NCBI GenBank assembly: GCA_963817375.1
Contig: CAWFOB010000001.1
Location: 62,001 to 126,000 of the forward strand
Reading direction: 5' to 3'
DNA: 64,000 bases
Source of the DNA: JACVRM01 sp963817375
Lineage (GTDB): Bacteria > Actinomycetota > Thermoleophilia > Gaiellales > Gaiellaceae
The position numbers and the translations under genes were made by a program. The notes beneath the pieces were generated by a model. The model ran no database searches, was not told where the DNA came from, and worked only from the letters and a program-made list of their open reading frames with translations. This document shows positions 26,598 through 38,561 of this stretch, piece by piece. How positions within the stretch are numbered: the stretch's first letter is position 1; every line of letters begins with the position of its first letter.

Positions 26598-27236
26598 GCG
26601 GCCGCCTGCAGGACGGGGCCGTCGACGCACAGCCGGCGCAGCGCGCCGTCGATCTCCACCACGCAGCCGTAGCAGGCGCCGTAGCCGCAGGCCATCGGCG
26701 CCTCCCACGCGAGCTGCGCGTCCGGCGCGAGCGCTCGCACCGCCTCGAGCATCGGCTCGGGGCCGCAGGCGAGGACGTCGTGCCCCGGGGAGATCGCCTC
26801 GGTCACGTAGGTCGGCTCCAGCACCACCTCGGCGTTCGGGACGAGCGCGGCCGCCTCGGCGTGGTGCGCCGTGCGGAAACCGAGCACCGCCGGCGGGCCG
26901 CCCATGCGCGCCGCGGTGTACGGGAAGGGCGCGACGCCGACGCCGCCGCCGACGAGCAGCGGGCGCGGCACGTCGAGGCGGAAGCCGATGCCGAGGGGCC
27001 CGAACACGGTCAGCTCCGCGCCCGGCTCCAGCGCGGCGAGCGCGCGCGTGCCCGGGCCGACGACGTCGATCAGGAATCCGAGCTCACCGGCCGCCTGGAG
27101 GCAGAGGCTCATCGGCCGCGGCAGCAGCCTCCCCGGCGGCGAGAGCATGAAGAACTGCCCCGGCTCGCCGGGGTCGAGCCCGCCCTGCGCCACGCGCAGG
27201 AGCGTGTACGGGCCGACCGCGTCGCTGCCGGTGACG

Positions 27237-27259
<23 letters not shown>
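26594..27259 (-). CDS. pyrK: Dihydroorotate dehydrogenase electron-transfer subunit
   Basis: 221 residues. Ferredoxin-reductase-like FAD domain (FFMLSPPG, RPMSL), NAD-binding LLVGGGVGVAPF, and a C-terminal [2Fe-2S] site MACGYGACYGCVV with a fourth Cys in RLCVDGP. Passes electrons from dihydroorotate via FMN, FeS and FAD to NAD+. The ATG overlaps the carB stop by 23 bp. Confidence 0.93.
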
Positions 27260-30285
<3,026 letters not shown>

Positions 30286-30302
<17 letters not shown>

Positions 30303-31338
30303 GACTCACCCCCTCGACCCACTGCTCGATCACAAAGCGCGCGTCGTGTGGGCCCGGCCCCGCCTCCGGGTGGAACTGCACCGAGCGCGCCTGCACGTCG
30401 GGTGCGTGCAGCCCCTCGACCGTGCCGTCATACAGCGACACGTGCGTCGCCACCCGCTCCTCCGACGGCTCGACCGCGAAGCCATGGTTCTGGCAGGTGA
30501 CCAGCACCGCGCCCGTCCGCCGCTCCAGCACCGGGTGGTTCGCGCCCCGGTGGCCGAACGGCAGCTTGAACGTCCCGAGGTCAAGCGCCCGCGCGAGCAG
30601 CTGATGGCCCAGACAGATGCCGAGCACCGGCACGCTGCCGAGCAGCTCGCGGATCGTCTCCACCTCGTCGTCCAGCGCCCCCGGATCACCCGGCCCGTTC
30701 GACAGCAGCACGGCGTCGTGGTGGACGAGCTCCTCCGGCCCCGCATCATGCGGATACACCGTCACCCCCGCGCCCGCCTCGGTCAGCCGGCGCAGGATCG
30801 ACCGCTTCACCCCGTAATCGACCACCCCGACCGACACCCGGCCCCCACGCGACACCGCGTAGGGCTGCTCGGTCGACACGCCCGCAGCCAACGCCCGCCC
30901 CGCCATCGGCGCCTGCGCCCGCGTCCCCGCGACCGCCTCCTCGACCGACGCCTCACCGGCCACGATCGCGCAGCGCATCGCACCCGCCCCGCGCAGATGC
31001 AACACCAGCGCCCGCGTGTCCACACCCGACAGCGCCACCGTCCCCTGCGCATGCAGCCAGTCCGTCCACGCCGGGCCGCGCGCCTCACGCATCACCACCC
31101 CACGCGCATGCACCCGCGACGACTCCGACCGCCCCGGCGCCACCCCGTAATTGCCCACCATCGGCGCCGTGAAGCACACCACCTGCTCCGCATACGACGG
31201 ATCCGTCACCACCTCCTGATAGCCCGTCATCGCCGTCGTGAACACCGCCTCACCAAACGCGAAACCCGGCGCCCCCACCGACTCGCCCTGGAAGACGGTG
31301 CCGTCCTCGAGTGCCAGGAACCCGCCGAGCAAGTTCAT
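30286..31338 (-). CDS. carA: Carbamoyl-phosphate synthase small subunit (glutaminase)
   Basis: 350 residues. N-terminal CPSase small-chain domain (TAMTGYQEVVTDPSYAEQ) and class I glutamine amidotransferase domain with catalytic Cys in LGICLGHQLL and His/Glu in FHPEAGPGPHD. Apart from the first codons it uses strikingly G-ending codons (GCG, GTG, GGG, CGG, TTG), the opposite of the C-ending blocks of carB. The ATG overlaps pyrC by 4 bp. Confidence 0.96.
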
Positions 31339-32636
31339 CCGAAGGCCACCCGGCCGGCGGCGATCGTCAGCAGGATGCGCGAGCGCAGCCGCTGCCCGAG
31401 GAGCCAGGAGTTCGCGGAGCGCGACCGGAACCCCCGCTCCTCGACCGTCCACTCCGCCTCGGGATCGATCAGCACGAGGTTCGCGGTCGCGCCGACGGCG
31501 ATCGCCGGCTCGTCCAGGCCGTAGATGCGCGCCGGCCCGGCCGACATGCGCTCGAGCAGGGTCCCCAGCGGGACGAGGCCCGGCTCGACCAGGTGCGTGT
31601 AGAGCACCGGGAAGGCCGTCTCGAGGCCGGTGACGCCGAAGGGCGCGGCCTCCCACGGCACCTCCTTCTCGTGGCGGGCGTGCGGCGCGTGGTCGGTCGC
31701 GACGGCGCCGATCGTGCCGTCGAGGAGCGCGTCGACCAGCGCCGCACGGTCCTCGGCGGTCCGGAGCGGCGGGTTCATCTTCAGGTTGGCGTCGAGGGAA
31801 CGGACGGCCTCGTCGGTGAGCACGAGATGGTGCGGCGTGACCTCGCCGCTGGCGGCGATGCCCGCCTCGCGGGCGCCGCGCAGCGCGTCGACCGACTCGC
31901 GCGCCGAGAGGTGCAGCAGGTGGAGCGGCCGCCGCTCGTAGGCGGCGAGCGCCAGGTCGCGCTCGACCATCAGGCTCTCGGCCACCGAGGGGTAGCCGGA
32001 GAAGCCGAGCTGGGCCGAGACCTCGCCTTCGTGCATCTGCCCGTCGCGCGAAAGCGCAGGCTCCTCGCAGTGGACGGCGACCGTCCGCCGGGCGACGGCG
32101 CTGTACTGGAGCGCGCGGCGCATCAGCCCCGCGGAGGTGACGGGCCTGCCGTCGTCCGTGAAGCCGGCGGCGCCGGCGTCGGCGAGCTCGCCCATCTCGG
32201 TCAGCTCGGCGCCGGTCTGGCCCTTCGAGATCGCGGCGAGGAAGCCAACCGGGACCTCGGCGGTGGCGCGGGCACCGTCGATCAGCGAGCCGAGCACGGC
32301 GGCCGAGTCGATGACCGGGTCGGTGTTGGGCATGGCGAGGATCGCGCAGTAGCCGCCGGCCGCGGCCGCCTGCGTGCCGGTCGCGATCGTCTCCTCGTCC
32401 TCCCGGCCGGGCGTGCGCAGGTGCACGTGTGGGTCGACGAACGCCGGGGCGAGCAGCTTGCCCTCGGCCTCGACGACGCGGTGGGCGTTCGTCGGCAGGT
32501 CGTCGCCGAGCTGAGCGATGACGCCGCCGTCGACGCGGACGTCCATGACCGCGTCGATGCCGCGCACCGGGTCTAGCACGCGGGCACGCCGGACGACGAC
32601 CTCGGCTGCGGGGATCTCGCGGGCGAAGAGCATCAC
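31335..32636 (-). CDS. pyrC: Dihydroorotase
   Basis: 433 residues, amidohydrolase fold. Metal ligands DPHVHLRTPG (about 60), THHL-type His residues (EVTPHHLVL), and the metal Asp in VATDHAPHARHEKE. Overlaps pyrB by 4 bp (ATGA). Belongs to the class I long dihydroorotases typical of Gram-positive pyr operons. Confidence 0.95.
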   Translation of the reverse strand: MMLFAREIPAAEVVVRRARVLDPVRGIDAVMDVRVDGGVIAQLGDDLPTNAHRVVEAEGKLLAPAFVDPHVHLRTPGREDEETIATGTQAAAAGGYCAILAMPNTDPVIDSAAVLGSLIDGARATAEVPVGFLAAISKGQTGAELTEMGELADAGAAGFTDDGRPVTSAGLMRRALQYSAVARRTVAVHCEEPALSRDGQMHEGEVSAQLGFSGYPSVAESLMVERDLALAAYERRPLHLLHLSARESVDALRGAREAGIAASGEVTPHHLVLTDEAVRSLDANLKMNPPLRTAEDRAALVDALLDGTIGAVATDHAPHARHEKEVPWEAAPFGVTGLETAFPVLYTHLVEPGLVPLGTLLERMSAGPARIYGLDEPAIAVGATANLVLIDPEAEWTVEERGFRSRSANSWLLGQRLRSRILLTIAAGRVAFG

Positions 32637-33628
32637 GCCACCTCCCCCACCGCGGCGAGCTCGACCGCGACCGGGCCGTGCGTCAGCAGGTCGTAGAGCA
32701 CGGCCATGCGCACGACGAGCCCGGCGCGAACCTGCTCGACGATCAGCGCGTCGGCCGCGTCGGCCACGCGCCCGTCGATCTCGACACCGCGGTTCATCGG
32801 CCCCGGATGCATGACCTTCTGCCCCGCCCGCAACCGCTCGGACGTCACGCCCCAGCGGGCCGCGTACTCGCGCAGGCTCGGCACGTAGTTCGCGCCCTCC
32901 TGCATCCGCTCGCGCTGCATGCGCAGGACGTAGACGACGTCCGCGTCGCGGATCGCGTCGATGTCGATGCTCGTCTCGCAGCCGAGCGCCTCGACCCCAC
33001 GGGGCAGCAGCGTCGGCGGCCCGACGAGCGTCACGCGGGCGTCCATCAGCACGAGCGCCTGGACGAGCGACCGGGCGACGCGCGAGTGCAGGACGTCGCC
33101 GACGATCGCGACGTGGAGGCCGTCGAGCTCCCCCACCTCCTGCTGGAGCGTGTAGAGGTCGAGCAGCGCCTGGGTCGGGTGCTGATGCTTGCCGTCGCCG
33201 GCGTTGACCACGTGCGCGCCCGTGTTCGCGGCCACGAGCTGCGGTGCCCCGATGTGCGGGTGGCGGATGACGATCACGTCCGGGTCGTAGGCGGCGATCG
33301 TCAGCGCCGTGTCCTTGAGCGACTCGCCCTTGTCGACCGACGAGCCGGCGGCCTTGATCGACATCGTGTCGGCCGAGAGCCGCTTCGCGGCCAGCTCGAA
33401 GCTCGACGAGGTGCGCGTCGAGGACTCGTAGAAGAGGTTCACGATCGTCCGCCCGCGCAGCGTGGGCAGCTTCTTCATCTCGCGCTCCAGCGAGCGCGCA
33501 AACGAGCGCGCGATCGAGAGCAGGCGCTCGATGTCGTCGTGCTCGAGGTCCTCGATCGAGATCAGGTGGCGCCGTTCACGGGCCGGCGGCGGGAGCAACT
33601 CCTCTCCCACCAGGCGAATGTCAGTCAT
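32633..33628 (-). CDS. pyrB: Aspartate carbamoyltransferase catalytic subunit
   Basis: 331 residues. Carbamoyl-phosphate site FYESSTRTSSSFE, GDGKHQHPTQALLDLYT, and the C-terminal HPGPMNRGVEI. No pyrI is adjacent, as expected for this lineage. The ATG at 33628 sits in an ATGACTGA overlap with pyrR. Confidence 0.96.
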   Translation of the reverse strand: MTDIRLVGEELLPPPARERRHLISIEDLEHDDIERLLSIARSFARSLEREMKKLPTLRGRTIVNLFYESSTRTSSSFELAAKRLSADTMSIKAAGSSVDKGESLKDTALTIAAYDPDVIVIRHPHIGAPQLVAANTGAHVVNAGDGKHQHPTQALLDLYTLQQEVGELDGLHVAIVGDVLHSRVARSLVQALVLMDARVTLVGPPTLLPRGVEALGCETSIDIDAIRDADVVYVLRMQRERMQEGANYVPSLREYAARWGVTSERLRAGQKVMHPGPMNRGVEIDGRVADAADALIVEQVRAGLVVRMAVLYDLLTHGPVAVELAAVGEVA

Positions 33629-34208
33629 GGGTGGTCTCCTCCGGGGTCGAGACGAGCAGCACGCGGTCGACCTCGTCGACCTCGACCAGCTGGACCTGGA
33701 CGCGCTCGCCGCGCGAGGTGGGCAGGTTCTTGCCGACGTAGTCGGGGCGGATGGGCAGCTCGCGGTGGCCGCGGTCGGCGAGCACGGCGAGCTGGACGCG
33801 CGCCGGCCGGCCGTAGTCGAAGAGGGCGTCGATCGCGGCACGGATCGTGCGGCCCGTGTAGAGAACGTCGTCGACGAGCACGATCGTCATGCCCTCGAGC
33901 GGGAACTCGAGCTTCGTGTCGCGGACGAGCGGCTGCGGGTGCAGCGGCGCCGCCCCGCCGCGCACGTGCAGGTCATCGCGGTGGAAGGTGATGTCGACGC
34001 TCCCGAGCGCGACCTCTTCGCCGCTGAACTCCTCGATCAGGCGACGGAGGCGCTGCGCGAGCGGGACCCCGCGGGTTTGGATCCCGACGAGCGCGACGCT
34101 GGTGACGTCCGTGCGCTCGATGATCTCGTGCGCGATCCGCGAGAGCGTCCGCGAGATCGCCTCGTCGTCGAGGAGAACCTTCTCCGACTCGACGTGCGTG
34201 TCGTTCAA
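33621..34208 (-). CDS. pyrR: PyrR, pyr mRNA-binding regulator / uracil phosphoribosyltransferase
   Basis: 195 residues. PRPP site VLVDDVLYTGRTIRAA, family segments SRIAHEII and GIQTRGVPLA. Senses UMP and represses pyr expression by binding leader RNA. The start is TTG at 34208, overlapping the TGA of the leader ORF (TTGA), so translation of pyrR should depend on the leader peptide. First structural gene of pyrR-B-C-carA-B-pyrK-D. Confidence 0.95.
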   Translation of the reverse strand: MNDTHVESEKVLLDDEAISRTLSRIAHEIIERTDVTSVALVGIQTRGVPLAQRLRRLIEEFSGEEVALGSVDITFHRDDLHVRGGAAPLHPQPLVRDTKLEFPLEGMTIVLVDDVLYTGRTIRAAIDALFDYGRPARVQLAVLADRGHRELPIRPDYVGKNLPTSRGERVQVQLVEVDEVDRVLLVSTPEETTHD

Positions 34209-34249
34209 CGCCCGCGTACGGTCGCGGGCAAGCGCTGCAGGTGGATCAT
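34205..34249 (-). CDS. 14-residue leader ORF coupled to pyrR
   Basis: ATG at 34247-34249 with AAGGAG (34256-34261) at 6 nt encodes MIHLQRLPATVRGR and ends in a TGA that overlaps the pyrR TTG. Too short for standard gene finders, but it has the best ribosome-binding site in the region while pyrR itself has none. Confidence 0.6.
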   Translation of the reverse strand: MIHLQRLPATVRGR

Positions 34250-34264
34250 GTTCGACTCCTTCTC

Positions 34265-34278
34265 GGCCTCACGGGACC
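34265..34278 (-). promoter_or_regulatory. PyrR-binding loop candidate
   Basis: Minus strand GGTCCCGTGAGGCC fits the B. subtilis PyrR-loop consensus ARUCCNGNGAGGYU at 12 of 14 positions. The two mismatches are the outer pair (A-U replaced by G-C) and would still pair. It lies just upstream of the leader ORF Shine-Dalgarno, so PyrR-UMP could block translation. Confidence 0.65.
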
Positions 34279-34304
34279 GTGTTAAAGGGCTCGGTGCGAG
34301 GCCG

Positions 34305-34310
34305 AGTGTA
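34305..34310 (-). promoter_or_regulatory. Probable -10 of the pyr operon (TACACT)
   Basis: TACACT on the minus strand, about 25 nt ahead of the PyrR loop, would start a leader of roughly 50 nt before the leader ORF. No clear -35. Confidence 0.4.
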
Positions 34311-34330
34311 ACGGTGGCGGTCGGACGGAG

Positions 34331-34336
34331 TAGATT
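34331..34336 (+). promoter_or_regulatory. -10 element TAGATT, leaderless S9 peptidase
   Basis: Six bases separate the hexamer from the GTG at 34343. Divergent from the pyr promoter, about 20 bp away. Confidence 0.4.
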
Positions 34337-34342
34337 CGGCGT

Positions 34343-36259
34343 GTGCCGACCCCACGCTTCGCGGCGCGCGACCTGCTGCGCCAGATCCTGCTCACCGAGC
34401 CCGTCGTGTCGGCGGACGGTGCGCAGGTCGCGTACATCCGCCGGACGATCGAGGACGGCGACTACCGCCATCGCATCTGGATCGTCCCGTGGCGCGGCGG
34501 GCGGCCGAGAAAGCTGACCGGCGGGCCGGTCGACCTCGCGCCCCGGTTCTCGCCCGACGGCAAGCGGCTGCTCTTCCTTTCGAACCGCTCTGGCGGGATG
34601 CAGCCCTGGGTGCTGCGGCTCGACGGCGGCGAGCCGGACCAGCTCGTCGAGGTCGAGGGCAACGTGGGCGCCGCCGAGTGGTCGCCGGACGGGCGCCGCG
34701 TCCTCCTCATCGCGCCGAGCGGCGAGGAGCGGTTCATCGTGGGCGACCCGGCCGACCCGGTCGCGCGCGTCATCCACGACCTCAGCTGGCGCCTGGACAT
34801 GACCGGCGTAAGGGACCAGTTCATGAGCGCCTGGCTGGTCGAGGGCGGACGGGCGCGACGGATAACAGCCGCGGACTACGCGGTCGCGGGAGCGTCATGG
34901 CATCCGGACGGGGAGCGCGTCACGGTCCTCGCCGACCGGACCGACCGTGCCGGTCTCTGGGAACGGCCGCAGGCCTGGACCGTCCCCGCCGCCGGCGGCC
35001 GGCTGCGCGAGTCGGCGCGGCTCGCCGAGGGGATCACCACGGCGGCCTGGTCGCCGGGCGGAACGCTCGCCGTCCTCGGCAGCGACGCGGACAGCGACCT
35101 CGGCGGCGAGAACCTGACGCTCCACGTCGCCGGGCGGCGCGGCCTCCGGCAGCTCGCCGCGGACCTCGATCGCCCGCACTTCAACGCGACCACCGGAGAC
35201 ATCGTCGACCTGATCGAGCGGTTCCCGCCGCCGCTCGTTTGGCTGGACGACGAGCGGCTCGTGACGCTCGTCTCCGACCACGGCCGGTCGCTGCCGTACC
35301 GCTTCGGGACGGACGGTTCCGCCGAGCGGCTGGTCGACGGCGAGATCGTCGCGTACGCGCTTGGCGCAGGCGGCGGGCGCGTCGCGGTCGCCGCGTGCGT
35401 CGACGGCGAGGCCGGCGAGATCTTCGCGGTCGAGGACGGCCGGCTGCGCGCGCTCACGCGCGACGGCTCGCGCTGGTTCCGCCCGTACGTGCGCGAGCCG
35501 GAGCGGGTGCACGCAAAGGTGCGCGGCGGGCCCGTGGTGGAAGGCTTCCTCTGGCGCGCCCGCGGCCGGGCGCGCGGCCTCGTGCTGCAGGTCCACGGTG
35601 GGCCGCACCTCGCCCACGGCCCGGTGCCGTGGATCGAGATGGTCGCGCTCGCCGATGCCGGCTTCCATGTGCTGGCACCGAACCCACGAGGGTCGGTCGG
35701 CTACGGCGAGGAGTTCGGCACCGCGCTCCGCGGCCGCTGGGGCGAGCTCGACCAGGCCGACTTCCTCCGCCTCGTCGACTGGGCGGTCGCCGAGGGCCTC
35801 GCCGAGCGCGGCCGGGTCGGGATCCTCGGCCTCTCCTACGGCGGCTTCACCGCGACGTACTTGCTCGGCCGCCATCCGGGCCGCTTCGCCGCCGCCGTGG
35901 CGGAGAACCCGGTCACCGACCACCTCGCCGAGTACGGCGCCTCCGACGCGGGGGTCGACATCGGCCGCGTCGCAGTGGGCGCCGAGCCGTGGAAGGACGG
36001 CGAGCGCATGCGCGCGGCGTCGCCGGCGGCGCAGATCCACCGCAACGAGGCGCCGCTGCTCCTGCTCCAGTGCGAGGGCGACCTCCGCTGCCCGCCGGTG
36101 AACAGCGAGATCGTGTTCGCGATCCTGCGGGCGCTCGGCCGGCCGGTCGAGATGGTGCGCTACCCGGGCGAGTACCACCTGCTCTTCGCGGTCGGCCGGC
36201 CCGACCGGCGCATCGACCGCGTGGAGCGGATCGTCGACTGGTTCCGGCGCTACCTGTAG
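34343..36259 (+). CDS. S9-family serine peptidase (acylaminoacyl/prolyl-oligopeptidase type)
   Basis: 638 residues. N-terminal beta-propeller with PD40-like blades (about 20-370), then an alpha/beta-hydrolase domain: oxyanion region VHGGPHLA, nucleophile Ser in GLSYGGFT (about 497), Asp in CEGDLRCPP and His in YPGEYHLLF. No signal peptide, so probably cytoplasmic peptide turnover. Starts with GTG after a -10 hexamer. Its end overlaps the MFS gene by 10 bp. Confidence 0.92.
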   Translation: MPTPRFAARDLLRQILLTEPVVSADGAQVAYIRRTIEDGDYRHRIWIVPWRGGRPRKLTGGPVDLAPRFSPDGKRLLFLSNRSGGMQPWVLRLDGGEPDQLVEVEGNVGAAEWSPDGRRVLLIAPSGEERFIVGDPADPVARVIHDLSWRLDMTGVRDQFMSAWLVEGGRARRITAADYAVAGASWHPDGERVTVLADRTDRAGLWERPQAWTVPAAGGRLRESARLAEGITTAAWSPGGTLAVLGSDADSDLGGENLTLHVAGRRGLRQLAADLDRPHFNATTGDIVDLIERFPPPLVWLDDERLVTLVSDHGRSLPYRFGTDGSAERLVDGEIVAYALGAGGGRVAVAACVDGEAGEIFAVEDGRLRALTRDGSRWFRPYVREPERVHAKVRGGPVVEGFLWRARGRARGLVLQVHGGPHLAHGPVPWIEMVALADAGFHVLAPNPRGSVGYGEEFGTALRGRWGELDQADFLRLVDWAVAEGLAERGRVGILGLSYGGFTATYLLGRHPGRFAAAVAENPVTDHLAEYGASDAGVDIGRVAVGAEPWKDGERMRAASPAAQIHRNEAPLLLLQCEGDLRCPPVNSEIVFAILRALGRPVEMVRYPGEYHLLFAVGRPDRRIDRVERIVDWFRRYL

Positions 36260-37452
36260 TAGCCGGGCGCCGGTTCCCGCGCCGGCGCAGGGGCTCGAAC
36301 CTCGTCGCGCGCCAGCGGGCCGAGCGTCCACACGCCGAGGAGCGGCAACGCCGCGAGCGCCGCGAACCCGGCCGTCCAGGACGTCGCCGACACGAGCCAG
36401 GCGAACGGCGGCGGCGCGACGGCGCTGCCGACGGCAAGCGCCGTCTGCTGGAAGCCGAGCGCGGCGCCGGCCTTGCCGCGGCCGGCAAGCTCCGCGGCGG
36501 CGGTGAACGAGAGGCCGTTCCACGCGCACGAGATGGCGCCGGCCGCGATCAGCACCGGGACGAGCAGCGCGTTCGGCGCGTCGGAGAGCGCGGCCGTCAG
36601 CGCGACCGCGGCGGCGAGCATGACGCCGATCGCCCGTAGCGGGATGATGCGGGTCGCGAGGCGGTCGGACAGCCGCCCGAGCAGGATGCGGAGCGCCCCG
36701 CCGAGGATGCTGATGACGGCGAGCACGGCCGCCGCCTCGGCGACGGAGAAGCCGCGCTCGTCGTGGAGGTAGACGACGACGAAGCTCGTCAGGGCGATCT
36801 GCACGCCGACGTAGAAGATGCTGCCGGCGGAGAGCCGCCAGAGGCGCGGGTCGCTCAGCGGCCGCCCCGGGTCGAGACCGGCGTCCGCAAAGCGCGGCGG
36901 GTCGCGCAGGAGCAGCACGCCGACGGCCGCCCCCGCGAGGCAGCCGATGCCGAGCGCCGCCAGGCCGGCGCTGAGGCCGCCGGCGTGCACGATCGGCGGC
37001 AGCGCCAGCGCGGCGATCGCCCAGCCGAGCGGCACGGCGGTCTGGCGGATGCCGAGCGCGAAGCCGCGCTCGTCGGCCGCGAACCAGCCCATGACGGCGC
37101 GCCCGCTCGCCGCGCTCACCGAGGCGCCCGCCATGCCTGCGAGCGTGAGCAGCGCGAAGACGACCGCGTACGGCGGCAGCGTCGAGGCGGCGAGGAAGGC
37201 CAGGCCCGAGACGCTCAGCCCGAGCGCGACGACAATCCGCTCGCCCACCTTGTCCGTCAGCAGCCCCCACGCGATCAGCGTCAGCACCATGCCGCCGCTG
37301 GCGGCGGCGAGCAGGAGCCCGATCTGCCCGAGCGAGAGCCCGTACTGCTCTCGCAGATCGGGAACGAGGACGGCGACGCCGGTGCCGAGCGCCGAGTACG
37401 CCGCCTGCGCCGTCACGCCCGCGCCCAGCACCACCCAGCGATAGCGCCCCAT
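36250..37452 (-). CDS. Major facilitator superfamily transporter
   Basis: About 400 residues from the ATG at 37452 (MGRYRW). Twelve hydrophobic helices in two halves; the loop between helices 2 and 3 reads GLLTDKVGERI (MFS motif A) and its repeat is GRLSDRLATRI. Substrate unknown. The longer in-frame start at 37482 adds only a soluble decapeptide and is not preferred. Confidence 0.88.
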   Translation of the reverse strand: MGRYRWVVLGAGVTAQAAYSALGTGVAVLVPDLREQYGLSLGQIGLLLAAASGGMVLTLIAWGLLTDKVGERIVVALGLSVSGLAFLAASTLPPYAVVFALLTLAGMAGASVSAASGRAVMGWFAADERGFALGIRQTAVPLGWAIAALALPPIVHAGGLSAGLAALGIGCLAGAAVGVLLLRDPPRFADAGLDPGRPLSDPRLWRLSAGSIFYVGVQIALTSFVVVYLHDERGFSVAEAAAVLAVISILGGALRILLGRLSDRLATRIIPLRAIGVMLAAAVALTAALSDAPNALLVPVLIAAGAISCAWNGLSFTAAAELAGRGKAGAALGFQQTALAVGSAVAPPPFAWLVSATSWTAGFAALAALPLLGVWTLGPLARDEVRAPAPAREPAPGYYR

Positions 37453-37506
37453 TCGTGTCACGCTAGCCGCCTGTGGAGGCACTCCGGGCGCACGTGGAGC
37501 GGCCGG

Positions 37507-38328
37507 TCAGAGGTAGCCGCCGCGCTTCAGGAAGGTGCGGAGCTGCGCGATGTAGCTCGCGGCCGCCTTCGACGTGCCGAGATCACCCGCCTTGCGCGCC
37601 GCCTCCAGGCGGGCGAAGGCCTGCTTGCTCTGACCGAGCAGGCACTGGTCGGCGGTCCAGGCAGCGAGCACGGCGCGGGCGGCGACGGCGTCATGCCTGC
37701 GCTTGCTGCGCGTGAAGAGCTTGAACGCCGTCCTGGCATTCGCCTTGACGATGGCCGCGAAGCTCTTCGTCACGTCGACGAGCTTGCCGGCCTGCCAGTG
37801 CCAGATCAGCGGCGGCGAGAACGAGTCGGCAAAGGAGCCGAACGCGTAGGCGAACCGCTCGTCGTACGCCGAGAGCTCCGGCGTCCCGTCGTGGTCGAGA
37901 TCGACGACCTTGTAGCCGTAGTTGCCGAAGTACTCGACCGAGCGGCGGTAGGCGCTGCCGTCCCAGCGGTAGAAGGCCGTCACGACACAGCAGTGCGCCC
38001 CGCCCGTGTAGAAGTCGACGATCACCTCCGGCTCGCCGTCGCCGTCGAGGTCGCGCACCTGCAGGGGCCCCGGGACGGCGAACAGGCCCGGCACCCAGGC
38101 GGCGCAGCCCGTCCCGCACGCGACCTCGCGGAGGCGCTGGTCTGAGGCGACCGTGCCGCTGCGGGCGATGCGGAGGCGTACCTGTGAGTAGACGTCCTTC
38201 GCGACGTGGTACGTGAGCGTCGCGCTGACCTCGCCGGACTTCGCGGTCTGCGTCACGTCGCGCGCCTGGGCGGCGGCAGGCAGGGCGACGGCGGCCACGA
38301 GGGCCGCCACGAGCGCCAGCGAGCGCAC
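37507..38328 (-). CDS. Secreted protein with FG-GAP-like calcium loops
   Basis: 273 residues with a signal peptide (VRSLALVAALVAAVALPAAAQA, cleavage after AQA). The middle holds two Asp-rich loops of FG-GAP/dockerin type, DLDGDGEPEV (about 105) and DLDHDGTPEL (about 149). Five Cys (including CGTGC and HCC) suggest disulphides. Start GTG at 38328 lies 2 bp after the DUF2007 stop. Function unknown; calcium binding is inferred from the loops. Confidence 0.78.
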   Translation of the reverse strand: MRSLALVAALVAAVALPAAAQARDVTQTAKSGEVSATLTYHVAKDVYSQVRLRIARSGTVASDQRLREVACGTGCAAWVPGLFAVPGPLQVRDLDGDGEPEVIVDFYTGGAHCCVVTAFYRWDGSAYRRSVEYFGNYGYKVVDLDHDGTPELSAYDERFAYAFGSFADSFSPPLIWHWQAGKLVDVTKSFAAIVKANARTAFKLFTRSKRRHDAVAARAVLAAWTADQCLLGQSKQAFARLEAARKAGDLGTSKAAASYIAQLRTFLKRGGYL

Positions 38329-38330
38329 GG

Positions 38331-38561
38331 CTACTCCGCGACGAGGTCGTCCGGCTCGGTCATCGCCTCGATCGCCTCCTGGGCGGCTTCGAGCGACGAC
38401 TCGGGGACGAGGACCTTCTGAGGCGTGTCCTCCGTCTCGCGGGGATGATGTTCGACCGCTGCCTCGAGCGACGACTCGATGCCGGCCGCCTCGAGGATCG
38501 ACTGCAGCTCCTCGGCTTCGCTGATGTCCTCCGCCACGGCCAGTTGCACCATGCGGCTCAT
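38331..38561 (-). CDS. DUF2007-like small protein
   Basis: 76 residues; MVQLAVAEDISEAEELQSIL and a second beta-alpha unit (KVLVPESSLEAAQEAIEAM) fit the DUF2007 putative signal-transducing family. Overlaps the RNase Z stop by 4 bp. Confidence 0.75.
   Translation of the reverse strand: MSRMVQLAVAEDISEAEELQSILEAAGIESSLEAAVEHHPRETEDTPQKVLVPESSLEAAQEAIEAMTEPDDLVAE

Noticed and set aside
34305..34342. A shared operator between the pyr promoter and the S9 peptidase
   Set aside because: The two -10 elements are back to back, but I found no palindrome between them and no reason to link the genes.
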